DNA of 7,176 nucleotides from Gammaproteobacteria bacterium (GCA_030636465.1 DAOVWW010000069.1:1-7176), one strand, 5' to 3'; positions 1 to 6,191 are shown, counted from the first letter of the stretch. Translations and numbers: made by a program. Notes: generated from the sequence alone by a model not told the origin.

Positions 1-258
1 CACCGTGAAAATATTCCTTTTCCTGATGACAAAGAAATTCAGGAACGTGTTTCCATACTGGCGCATATCAGCGATGCGCTGAGAACGACCTACCCAACTA
101 ACCCGCAGATGTCACTATTCTGGGTTAAACAAAAGAATCGCCATCTCGATAACAAACGACCCGTTGAGGTAATGAGCGGTGGCACCCGGAATGATCTTAT
201 TTCCGTCCTGTCGATCCTGGACTGCACGGTACATTGGGATATCAGTAGCGCGAAGTAG
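1..258 (+). CDS. C-terminal fragment of a protein with an MbcA/ParS/Xre antitoxin-type domain (5' end outside window)
   Basis: An open frame enters from the left edge in frame 1 and ends at TAG 256-258, giving 85 visible residues. The last 50 or so residues contain the pattern WVKQKNRHLDNKRPVEVM followed by a Gly-Gly and a hydrophobic helix ending in LDC. This resembles the toxin-binding domain of MbcA/ParS/Xre antitoxins (formerly DUF2384), where a 'W+..pN..l.g..P+e+l..gg...l' signature precedes the final helix. In complete family members an N-terminal helix-turn-helix region binds DNA and this C-terminal part binds a RES-type toxin; the N-terminal part here is outside the window. No RES toxin gene follows: the next gene is on the opposite strand. 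It may therefore be a solitary regulator rather than a working antitoxin, or its partner may lie upstream. The assignment rests on remembered family patterns, not a search. Confidence 0.55.
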   Translation, partial: HRENIPFPDDKEIQERVSILAHISDALRTTYPTNPQMSLFWVKQKNRHLDNKRPVEVMSGGTRNDLISVLSILDCTVHWDISSAK

Positions 259-264
259 TTAAAA

Positions 265-366
265 GAAGTTCCAAGTTCCAAGACAAACCATTCATTTCCC
301 TCGTTCATGTTTTGTGCCTTTTGTTTCTAGTCTTTTCACTTGGAACTTGGGTCTTGGAACTTGAGA
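265..366. repeat. Inverted repeat made of tandem AAGTTCC / GGAACTT units between convergent genes
   Basis: The left arm (266-284) contains two head-to-tail AAGTTCC units plus AAGAC. The right arm (339-363) contains two GGAACTTG units 15 bp apart. Bases 272-284 (CAAGTTCCAAGAC) are perfectly complementary to 351-363. In a second register, 271-282 (CCAAGTTCCAAG) are perfectly complementary to 339-350. Two mutually exclusive hairpins of 13 and 12 bp are therefore possible, with loops of 66 and 56 nt. The element fills most of the gap between the left partial gene and the end of pdsS. T-rich stretches follow the arm on each strand, so it could act as a bidirectional terminator, but the loop is long for that. 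It could also be a dispersed intergenic repeat or a small mobile-element remnant; copies elsewhere cannot be seen from here. Confidence 0.75.
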
Positions 367-373
367 CTGCTTT

Positions 374-2536
374 CTATTTCGCCAACGGCAACTTAATCTC
401 AAATACCACTCCATTACCCGCTTCGTTATTCCTCGCCGCCACCGTACCACCATGCGCATTGGCAATCAGCCTGACGATATGCAGGCCCATGCCCAGGTGA
501 GAGCGACTGTCGCCGGTATGGCGCAGAGAAATCATCGGGTCAAAAAGCCGCTCCTGCATGCCGGCCGGAAATGTTTTACCTATATTCATGACTTTTAGAA
601 TTGCCTGCTGGTTCCAGACACTTAGAGCCAAAGATATTGGCTGATCAGGGACACAAAAATCCATTGCATTATCGAGCAATTTGTCCAGCATCTGCGCTAT
701 ATGGTCGGGGCTGCCGTCAAGCATGACTTTGTGCTGGGGAAGTTGCGTGCGAAAACCCTGTTTAAATTCAGGGTGGCTTTCCTGATAGCCCTCAATGAAC
801 ATGGCCAGCATTTCATTGAGATTAAACTTCTCATGGTGTTCGGTTTTGAGCGCTTCTTCCAGGTTACCCGCTTCGGTCAGGCTAGCGAGCAAAGAACCGA
901 GCCTGTTAACACCGTTTCTGGCTCGCGTCATATATTTACTTTGAGCGATGTCCGGATGCTGCGTACCAAGATTTTCCAGCGATGAATTGACCACATTCAG
1001 AGGGTTGTTGAGCTCATGGGCAAGTGTATCGGGCATGCGCTCCAAATAGCGCGTGTAGTGCGAGAGGCGCAGCAGCATTCCCGAAATACTGCGCGACAAA
1101 TCCCCAATTTCATCACCGGCACGGGTTTCAGGAATATCATGTTCATCACGTAATCGGCCTTCCGGGTTGATGGCATGACCGCTGGCCATGCTGAGGCGTC
1201 TGATGCGCCGGGTTAATCGCCAGGCAAAGGTCATCAGTGCAGCGGCAACCAGGGCGAATACGATGACAGTAATGGAAATCAGGTTCTGCAGTAACTGATT
1301 TTGCAAGGCAACAACATTGTTGCTGCTGCGTTCGACGATTACCGCACCCATTATTTTATCTTCATGCCGTATCGGGTGAGCGGCCATTAATAGCTCCGCT
1401 TTCTGATCGATGCTGGGGCGTCTGTCCATTGCCGGTTCACCCTCAAGCACCTGGTAAATGACGGCTTCATTGCGTTTACGGGTATCATCAGGTAAATCTT
1501 TGAAATCATCTGCAGGGGGTTTGAGTATCCTTTTAAACACTGGGTTAAGAAGTCTATTCATCCACAGCTGCAAGGTTTTCATATTTGAACCACTGAGAGT
1601 CCTTGTGCTGTCAATAGACGAGGAGAGATCACCAACAACCGCTCGCACGTACTTGTTCTGGTCGATAACCCAGATACGGGTACCGGGTTTATCCAGACCA
1701 TGGAGTATTCTGTCTATCTCGGGGGAGTGAATCAGGACTTTACCCAGCTCGGTGGTGTTTTTTGCTGCAGAAATTCCAAGCACGGTTTCCAGCTTTCTTT
1801 CTTTTATGTCATCGACATCGCCAATTGCGATGGCCAGCCGGGCATCACCGGATACCATTTCCCTGGGAATACGAAGTTCAATGGCGTAACCATTGTCCAG
1901 TTGTTGAAAATAGCCAACAATGCTGTAGATAGGGTCTCCGGTTAGCGGATAGCGCCAGTCTTCGTCCATAGTATAAACTTCCATGCGCCCGTTTTTTGCT
2001 GCAATAACGGCGTAGCGCGTCATGGTGTCATTGGCATCACGAAGATAAATACGTAAATAATCACTGTTGTCGAGTCTGCGATAACTGGTGTCACGTAAAG
2101 TGACCATGTCATCCTGAACGATGAACAGGGCATAGAGATAGCGCCCCCAGCTGCCAAGGACATGATTAAAAGACAGGTCACTTTCCTTGTCATTGGGTTT
2201 TCTCAACAATTCTGGTACCGAGTAAAACCCGGCATTTTCAGCCAGCCGCCCCCAGTCTCCCAGCTTGCCATCCATGGTTAAAGGATGATCCAGACGCATT
2301 ACCTGCAGGTCACCAATATTGATGTCTGCTTCCGGGTTGGTGGTTTCAGCAGAGAACAGTTCAGGCCGGTCATGTAAGACGGTGGCAATAGCCCCTGCAG
2401 TCAGCAGTAGTGCTTCTTCCTGCCCCTGCAGGGCAAAGGATTTCATTTCCCGAACGTATTGATAGCCCATCCAGGGAATCAATAGCAGGGTTAGTAAAAC
2501 CAGCAGTAGTTTATAGCGAATGCTTACCCTTAACAT
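374..2536 (-). CDS. pdsS: Membrane sensor histidine kinase of the proteobacterial dedicated sortase (Pds) type
   Basis: This is a 720-residue inner-membrane sensor kinase that should autophosphorylate on His and pass phosphate to the adjacent regulator. Visible parts: a transmembrane helix at about residues 9-27; a long periplasmic region at about 28-416; a second helix at 417-439; a HAMP-type linker at about 440-492 with DEIGDL; a dimerisation/H-box with His507 in LAHELNNPLNVV; an N-box with Asn623 in LLDNAMDF; a G1 region around NIGKTFP (651-657); LFDPMISLR (664-672); and the G2 box LGMGLHIVRLIANAHGG from 681. Residues about 80-245 look CBM9-like (MDGKLGDW, then LYALFIVQDD, then GYAIELRIP). 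Length, H-box surroundings and C-terminus fit my recollection of the sortase-associated kinase family TIGR03785. The start ATG lies 12 bp after the pdsR stop, has only a weak GGGT upstream and sits just before the first helix, so translational coupling is likely. Kinase role is certain; the Pds subfamily is probable. Confidence 0.82.
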   Translation of the reverse strand: MLRVSIRYKLLLVLLTLLLIPWMGYQYVREMKSFALQGQEEALLLTAGAIATVLHDRPELFSAETTNPEADINIGDLQVMRLDHPLTMDGKLGDWGRLAENAGFYSVPELLRKPNDKESDLSFNHVLGSWGRYLYALFIVQDDMVTLRDTSYRRLDNSDYLRIYLRDANDTMTRYAVIAAKNGRMEVYTMDEDWRYPLTGDPIYSIVGYFQQLDNGYAIELRIPREMVSGDARLAIAIGDVDDIKERKLETVLGISAAKNTTELGKVLIHSPEIDRILHGLDKPGTRIWVIDQNKYVRAVVGDLSSSIDSTRTLSGSNMKTLQLWMNRLLNPVFKRILKPPADDFKDLPDDTRKRNEAVIYQVLEGEPAMDRRPSIDQKAELLMAAHPIRHEDKIMGAVIVERSSNNVVALQNQLLQNLISITVIVFALVAAALMTFAWRLTRRIRRLSMASGHAINPEGRLRDEHDIPETRAGDEIGDLSRSISGMLLRLSHYTRYLERMPDTLAHELNNPLNVVNSSLENLGTQHPDIAQSKYMTRARNGVNRLGSLLASLTEAGNLEEALKTEHHEKFNLNEMLAMFIEGYQESHPEFKQGFRTQLPQHKVMLDGSPDHIAQMLDKLLDNAMDFCVPDQPISLALSVWNQQAILKVMNIGKTFPAGMQERLFDPMISLRHTGDSRSHLGMGLHIVRLIANAHGGTVAARNNEAGNGVVFEIKLPLAK

Positions 2537-2548
2537 AAACAGACCCGG

Positions 2549-3244
2549 CTAGCTTTTCCAGCGGTAACCAACACCGAAAACAGTCTGAATTGAATCGAAA
2601 TTGGGGTCAATTTCTTTAAACTTGTTGCGAATGCGTCGTATATAGCCATTAATTGTATTGTGTTCAACAAGGCTTTGACGGGTGACTTGCATCATATGAT
2701 CGTAGGTCCTTACATGCCCTGGATGACGCGACATGGACTCGACTAGCCAGTACTCTGTCAGGGTGAGATTTAACGGTTGATCCTTCCAGTGTATAGACAT
2801 GCTTTGCTGATCAACGATCAGATCTCCCAAACGATATATTTTGTCGGTGGTCTCACTTTTGGTGCTTAATGTATCCACTATGCGAAACAGGGAAGAAACT
2901 CGAACGGCAAGATATTGTAAATTGACGGGCTTGGTCAGGTAATCCCAGGCATCCAGGCGCAAGCCGGATACCGTGTCAATATCACTATCCCGGGCAGTAA
3001 GGAAGATTATTGGCAGGTTTCTGGACATGCTGCGCAGTTCGCGACAGAGGTCAAACCCCCCATCGGGTTCATCCTCCAGCATAATATCAAGTATTGCCAG
3101 GTCCGGTAGAGATTCCTTAAATCCGCTTAAAGCAGCTGGCCTGTTCGGGTATGTTGTGACGTCGAAACCATGCATTTTCATGGCATCGGCATAATTCTCG
3201 CGCTGATCGGGGTCATCTTCGACAATGGCAATTGTTTTACTCAT
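2549..3244 (-). CDS. pdsR: OmpR/PhoB-family response regulator, Pds (dedicated sortase system) type
   Basis: This is a 231-residue cytoplasmic transcription regulator, presumably phosphorylated by the kinase encoded 12 bp downstream. The receiver domain (about 3-122) shows the acidic pocket Glu9-Asp10-Asp11, phospho-acceptor Asp53 in LAILDIML, Thr83 in FLTARDSD and Lys105 in YLTKP. A winged-helix DNA-binding domain follows (about 135-231), with the recognition region HNTINGYIRRIRNKFKEID and the usual terminal GVGYRW. The stretches NLPIIFLTARDSDIDTVSGL, RHPGHV and NTINGYIRRIR match what I recall of TIGR03787, the regulator paired with the sortase-system kinase. One oddity is LDAWDYL (97-103) in place of the common GADDYL. 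The start ATG at 3244 has AAGGAG 11 nt upstream (bases 3256-3261 on the complement), slightly far but convincing. It is the first gene of the operon and is transcribed away from the 72-residue gene. Confidence 0.85.
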   Translation of the reverse strand: MSKTIAIVEDDPDQRENYADAMKMHGFDVTTYPNRPAALSGFKESLPDLAILDIMLEDEPDGGFDLCRELRSMSRNLPIIFLTARDSDIDTVSGLRLDAWDYLTKPVNLQYLAVRVSSLFRIVDTLSTKSETTDKIYRLGDLIVDQQSMSIHWKDQPLNLTLTEYWLVESMSRHPGHVRTYDHMMQVTRQSLVEHNTINGYIRRIRNKFKEIDPNFDSIQTVFGVGYRWKS

Positions 3245-3331
3245 AAAAGCCTGTGCTCCTTAATGATTTGGCATGGGTTTTGCGCGCAACAATATAGCAG
3301 TAGAGGGCTGAAGTCTTCGGGTAGAAAAAAA

Positions 3332-3374
3332 ACCATTTCATTGCCACTTTTACACATATTATTGCCATTTCCCT
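3332..3374. promoter_or_regulatory. Phased direct repeats, candidate OmpR-family operator in the pdsR divergent region
   Basis: CCATTT-like heptads recur on one helical face: CCATTT at 3333, CCACTT at 3344 and CCATTT at 3365, with a weak copy (CATATT) at about 3355. Spacings are therefore 11, 11 and 10 bp. ATTGCCA occurs exactly twice, at 3340-3346 and 3361-3367, 21 bp apart. OmpR/PhoB-family regulators typically bind direct repeats spaced 10-11 bp. The array lies between pdsR and the 72-residue gene and ends a few bases upstream of that gene's candidate -35 box. PdsR binding here is an inference; the region is AT-rich and short repeats can arise by chance. Confidence 0.4.
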
Positions 3375-3380
3375 GAGGTT

Positions 3381-3408
3381 CTGTCACCAGTTCAGTTTGC
3401 TTTACTAT
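3381..3408 (+). promoter_or_regulatory. Candidate sigma70 promoter for the 72-residue gene
   Basis: The -35 candidate CTGTCA (3381-3386) and the -10 candidate TACTAT (3403-3408) are separated by 16 bp, each matching consensus at four of six bases. The boxes are weak, consistent with activator dependence, and the phased repeats end 7 bp upstream. An alternative -10 is TATAAC at 3406-3411. A leader of roughly 60 nt would result. Confidence 0.35.
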
Positions 3409-3473
3409 AACCAGCCACAGGGATTGAGTAAAAAAGCAGATGTCCCTAACTCAAATGTTTCAGGAGTGTAACC

Positions 3474-3692
3474 ATGACAATGAACGTTTTCGTACCTATA
3501 ACTGACGAAATCCTTTATCAGCATCCTGAGTTATTCAGAAATGGCCTGGTGCCATATCGTACCGGCTTACCCTGTTTTCACTGGTTAAAGGATGCCGAGG
3601 TAGAGATTGAATATGCCAATGGCCGCAGGGAAGCAATCAATAGCCTGGTTAATGTAGCAGAAGTAGCAGCAATAACCGAGTATGCCGCGTAA
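3474..3692 (+). CDS. Small 72-residue protein of unknown function
   Basis: I do not recognise this protein. The gene looks real: it has a strong Shine-Dalgarno sequence AGGAG (3462-3466) 7 nt before the ATG, a full frame to TAA, and its own intrinsic terminator about 40 bp downstream. The sequence starts MTMNVFVPITDEIL, has a central segment with RNGLVPYRTGLPCFHWL, then an acidic half with EVEIEYANGRREAINSLVNVAEVAAI. There is no signal peptide, membrane helix or cysteine pair (one Cys, residue 34), so it is probably cytosolic. A second ATG two codons in (3480) could also serve as start. It is transcribed divergently from pdsRS and is separated from dapA by a terminator and a new promoter, so it appears to be a monocistronic unit. 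A functional tie to PdsR is possible from position alone. Confidence 0.75.
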   Translation: MTMNVFVPITDEILYQHPELFRNGLVPYRTGLPCFHWLKDAEVEIEYANGRREAINSLVNVAEVAAITEYAA

Positions 3693-3733
3693 TCGTTTTA
3701 CGTTTTATCACTTTTCATATCTTCTCTCTTGTT

Positions 3734-3765
3734 GACGCCTCGCCTTTTGGCAGGCGTCTTTTCTT
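3734..3765 (+). terminator. Intrinsic terminator after the 72-residue gene
   Basis: GACGCCT (3734-3740) pairs perfectly with AGGCGTC (3752-3758). An inner GCC/GGC stem (3742-3744 with 3749-3751) closes a TTTT loop, with one unpaired C at 3741. TTTTCTT follows directly. This separates the 72-residue gene from dapA. Confidence 0.85.
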
Positions 3766-3792
3766 GTCAAATATCTGGTAGCAAAGTAATAT
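3764..3792 (+). promoter_or_regulatory. Candidate sigma70 promoter for dapA
   Basis: TTGTCA (3764-3769, five of six to consensus) is followed after exactly 17 bp by TAATAT (3787-3792, four of six). It begins in the T-tract of the preceding terminator and leaves a leader of about 25-30 nt to the dapA ATG. Position and spacing make it the best promoter candidate in the window. Confidence 0.55.
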
Positions 3793-3825
3793 TGCCTGCT
3801 ATTTTTGTTTTACAGGTTTAATACG

Positions 3826-4701
3826 ATGATTTACGGTAGTCTAGTCGCTCTCGTCACCCCTATGGATAGAGCAGGAGATGTAGATCAGGCGGCACTCGAA
3901 CGCCTGGTTGAATTCCACATTAAGAATAATACTGACGCAATTGTTGCCGTGGGCACTACAGGTGAGTCGGCGACTCTGGATGTGGAAGAGCACTGTGATG
4001 TTGTCAGCCGGGTTGTCAAACTGGTGAATGGCAGAATCCCTGTTATTGCGGGTACCGGTGCAAATGCTACCCGTGAAGCCATCACCCTGACTGCTCGCTC
4101 AGCAGAACTGGGTGTCGATGCCTGTTTACTGGTGACTCCCTATTATAATAAACCCGGTCAGGAAGGCTTGTATCAGCATTATAAAGCGATAGCCGAAGCG
4201 GTTGATATCCCGCAGATACTCTACAATGTACCTGGCCGTACAGCCTGCGATATGGCAGATGAAACCAGCTTGAGGCTTGCAGAAATACCAAATATTGTTG
4301 GGCTTAAGGATGCTACCGGTGACCTTGAGCGTGCTGCATGGCTGATAGCCAACAGGCCTGATGATTTTGCCCTTTATTCTGGTGACGATGCCACCGCTAT
4401 GGACTTTGTGCTGGCCGGTGGTGACGGGGTGATATCTGTCACGGCGAATATTACACCCTCATCTATGCATGAAATGATTCAGGCTGCGAGAAATAATGAT
4501 CGTGAGCTTGCAGTAACCCTTAACCAGCCACTAACTGGGTTACACAGAGATTTGTTTGTAGAAGCCAATCCTATCCCTGTTAAATGGGCTGTACAGGAGA
4601 TGGGCTTAATTGCTGCGGGTATACGCCTGCCATTAACGGAGTTGGCAAGTGAAAACCACCAACTTGTCAGGGCTGCCATGGTTAAAGCTGGTGCACTTTA
4701 A
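3826..4701 (+). CDS. dapA: 4-hydroxy-tetrahydrodipicolinate synthase
   Basis: This cytosolic enzyme condenses pyruvate with aspartate semialdehyde in the first committed step of diaminopimelate and lysine synthesis. The 291-residue length matches the E. coli enzyme (292) and numbering aligns without shift. Schiff-base Lys161 lies in GLKDATGD, the catalytic triad is Thr44, Tyr107 and Tyr133, and Arg138 is in YNVPGRT. GTTGES (43-48) and SGDDA (185-189) are also present. Of the lysine-feedback residues known from E. coli, Ser48, Ala49, His56, Asn80, Glu84 and Tyr106 are kept, while His53 is Val. Inhibition by lysine is therefore likely but perhaps altered. The ATG at 3826 is chosen over an upstream in-frame TTG (3805) because it gives the normal [13 protein letters not shown] terminus; a weak ACAGG lies about 9 nt upstream. 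There is no clear terminator after the stop, so some readthrough into bamC is plausible. Confidence 0.97.
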   Translation: MIYGSLVALVTPMDRAGDVDQAALERLVEFHIKNNTDAIVAVGTTGESATLDVEEHCDVVSRVVKLVNGRIPVIAGTGANATREAITLTARSAELGVDACLLVTPYYNKPGQEGLYQHYKAIAEAVDIPQILYNVPGRTACDMADETSLRLAEIPNIVGLKDATGDLERAAWLIANRPDDFALYSGDDATAMDFVLAGGDGVISVTANITPSSMHEMIQAARNNDRELAVTLNQPLTGLHRDLFVEANPIPVKWAVQEMGLIAAGIRLPLTELASENHQLVRAAMVKAGAL

Positions 4702-4757
4702 ATATTTTTAGAAACAAGCGATTAGACTAGATGTTTATATTTCCAATACTCAGGGAA

Positions 4758-4858
4758 CCTCTGCAGCACCCCTCCAGGGCATTGTGCTTCTTGCAAAGGA
4801 CATAGCCATTCACTGCGACGCACAACTTAGTAGCTTTACGATTCAGGTCTTGCAGAGG
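4758..4858. repeat. 101-bp element bounded by imperfect inverted repeats, possible IS/MITE remnant
   Basis: CCTCTGCAGCACC (4758-4770) and the complement of 4846-4858 (CCTCTGCAAGACC) match at 11 of 13 bases, the outer eight perfectly. A nested pair TTGTGC (4782-4787) and GCACAA (4820-4825) lies inside. This takes up most of the 223-bp gap between dapA and bamC, which otherwise holds only the bamC promoter candidate. No target-site duplication is visible at the ends. The nested symmetry could also reflect a folded leader or a chance arrangement. Confidence 0.35.
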
Positions 4859-4863
4859 CATGG

Positions 4864-4891
4864 TGTACACATCAGAATTTCCCTATATAAT
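4864..4891 (+). promoter_or_regulatory. Candidate sigma70 promoter for bamC
   Basis: A perfect -10 box TATAAT (4886-4891) is preceded after 16 bp by TGTACA (4864-4869), four of six to the -35 consensus. It lies 33 bp before the bamC ATG and would let bamC be transcribed independently of dapA. Confidence 0.5.
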
Positions 4892-4924
4892 ACTTAACCT
4901 ATTTAAAGTGGCAAAAAGGCATAA

Positions 4925-6100
4925 ATGAATAATTCTCTAACTAAAGTAATTTTACTCGCATTATTCCTGGCTTTTGCTGGTGGTTGTAGCTGGTCAAAAA
5001 AGGATAAAGAGCCAAAACAGAAGGCGTTGACGGATTATCGTGAAAGCAGAGAAATTTCTGCACTGGAAATTCCACCTGACCTCAGTTCTGATGCTGCGGA
5101 GAAAAGCCTGACAGTACCAAAATATCAACAGACGGTGCCAGCTGTTAGCAGTGGGCAAAAATCTGCGACCAAGGTAGTTGCGGGGGATGATGTTGCTACT
5201 GGCAACGATACGCAGGCGAGCTCGTCAAAAGATGGCAAGGCTGTGCCAAAGATGTATATCGAGCGTGCGGGTTCTCAGCGCTGGCTGGTCGTTTATCAGC
5301 CATATTCTGAGGCCTGGTCGGATGCAAGAGACTTTGTTCTCTCTTCAGGCCTGTCGCTCGAGCGTGAAGACAAGGAAACCGGCATACTGGAAACAACCTG
5401 GGCAACAAATTATGCCGCGGGTGTCTTACGTGGCTCGCAAAAATTTCTGAATAAATGGGTAGGCTCAAGTTATACCAATGCAACGCGGGACAAGTTCAGA
5501 CTCCGTGTCGAACCTGGCCGTACAGCTGAAACTTCTGAAATTTATCTAACTCACCAGGGAATGAGAGAAACAGCGACTATTGACAGTGGTGTCGACCCTG
5601 TTCGGACTGTATGGGAAGCAACCCCTCCAAATGAAAGCATTGAAGCCGAAATGCTAGCGCAACTGATGGTAGCAATGGGTGAGACAGAAGCAACGGCATC
5701 TACTAGTGTGGCTAAAGCAGATAAAGCCGCGGACAGGGCAACAATTATCAAAGATGCGAATGGACAGGAAAGTCTGATTGTCAATGATGGTATTGATATC
5801 GCCTGGCGACGAGTCGGCCAGACCCTGGACAGGGTAGGGTTCAGTGTAGAAGACCGCGATATTAGTAAACGCGTGTATTTTGTACGTTATGCCGACCCTG
5901 AATTGCACAACAAAAAACCGGGTTTCTTCAGCAAGATGTTCAACAAAGATAAAAAAGGCTATGACAATGACATCTACCAGATATTACTTGTTGGAACAGG
6001 TGATAAAACGGCGGTGGCGATAACCGCTAAAGATGGTACGCCCGCACCGGAAAACGTATCGTCACAGATAGTTAAATTACTTTATGAACAGCTTCGATAA
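4925..6100 (+). CDS. bamC: Outer membrane protein assembly factor BamC (lipoprotein)
   Basis: BamC is an outer-membrane lipoprotein of the BAM complex, which inserts beta-barrel proteins. The 391-residue product starts with a lipoprotein signal: basic Lys7, a hydrophobic stretch, then the lipobox Ala18-Gly19-Gly20-Cys21, with Cys21 the expected lipid-modified residue. Residues about 22-108 are low-complexity and probably unstructured, and include the family's LEIPPDL segment (48-54). Two helix-grip domains follow: about 110-255 (from YIERAGSQRWLVVYQP) and about 278-391 (from GQESLIVNDGIDIAWRRVG). They are joined by an Ala/Lys/Asp-rich linker. The second domain carries a Lys-rich insertion (about 329-346, KKPGFFSKMFNKDKKG), which helps explain the length over E. 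coli BamC (344). An AAGG (4916-4919) lies 5 nt before the ATG. Position after dapA is the usual gammaproteobacterial arrangement and supports the call. Confidence 0.92.
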   Translation: MNNSLTKVILLALFLAFAGGCSWSKKDKEPKQKALTDYRESREISALEIPPDLSSDAAEKSLTVPKYQQTVPAVSSGQKSATKVVAGDDVATGNDTQASSSKDGKAVPKMYIERAGSQRWLVVYQPYSEAWSDARDFVLSSGLSLEREDKETGILETTWATNYAAGVLRGSQKFLNKWVGSSYTNATRDKFRLRVEPGRTAETSEIYLTHQGMRETATIDSGVDPVRTVWEATPPNESIEAEMLAQLMVAMGETEATASTSVAKADKAADRATIIKDANGQESLIVNDGIDIAWRRVGQTLDRVGFSVEDRDISKRVYFVRYADPELHNKKPGFFSKMFNKDKKGYDNDIYQILLVGTGDKTAVAITAKDGTPAPENVSSQIVKLLYEQLR

Positions 6101-6130
6101 GGTCTGTTTTTGATACACAGTTCTACTATG

Positions 6131-6166
6131 ACCCGCCCGGTTTTGTCAGGCGGGTTTTTTATTTTT
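6131..6166 (+). terminator. Intrinsic terminator after bamC
   Basis: ACCCGCC (6131-6137) pairs perfectly with GGCGGGT (6149-6155) around an 11-nt loop, followed by a T-run (TTTTTT, then ATTTTT). It lies 30 bp after the bamC stop, so purL is probably transcribed separately. Confidence 0.9.
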
Positions 6167-6191
6167 AATTGATTACATCGAGTCCCAGACT

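Noticed and set aside
90..308. 72-residue ORF on the minus strand
   Set aside because: It lies across the coding strand of the antitoxin-like gene and starts inside the inverted repeat, whose sequence generates the typical spurious LELGT reading.
701..985. Plus-strand ORFs inside pdsS (also 1458-1730 and 1700-1945)
   Set aside because: They are antisense to a clearly coding kinase frame, have no ribosome sites and show no recognisable protein features.
3170..3376. 68-residue plus-strand ORF overlapping the pdsR start
   Set aside because: It overlaps the pdsR N-terminus and its control region, has no ribosome site and has a composition unlike a real protein.
3805..3825. Upstream in-frame TTG start for dapA
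   Set aside because: It would add seven residues not found at the normal DapA terminus; the ATG at 3826 fits the family exactly.
4758..4858. Integron attC-type recombination site
   Set aside because: The ends lack the required core-site consensus (GTTRRRY and its complement), and there is no integrase or cassette structure.
4727..4861. 44-residue minus-strand ORF in the dapA-bamC gap
   Set aside because: It coincides with the inverted-repeat element, has no convincing ribosome site and has an unusual Cys-rich composition without a recognisable domain.
5178..5908. Several out-of-frame and antisense ORFs within bamC
   Set aside because: The bamC frame is continuous with a lipobox and both helix-grip domains; the others are shadows.
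6143..6171. Possible purL promoter starting with TTGTCA in the bamC terminator loop
   Set aside because: The downstream hexamer at correct spacing (TAATTG) matches only two of six -10 positions, so no purL promoter can be supported here.
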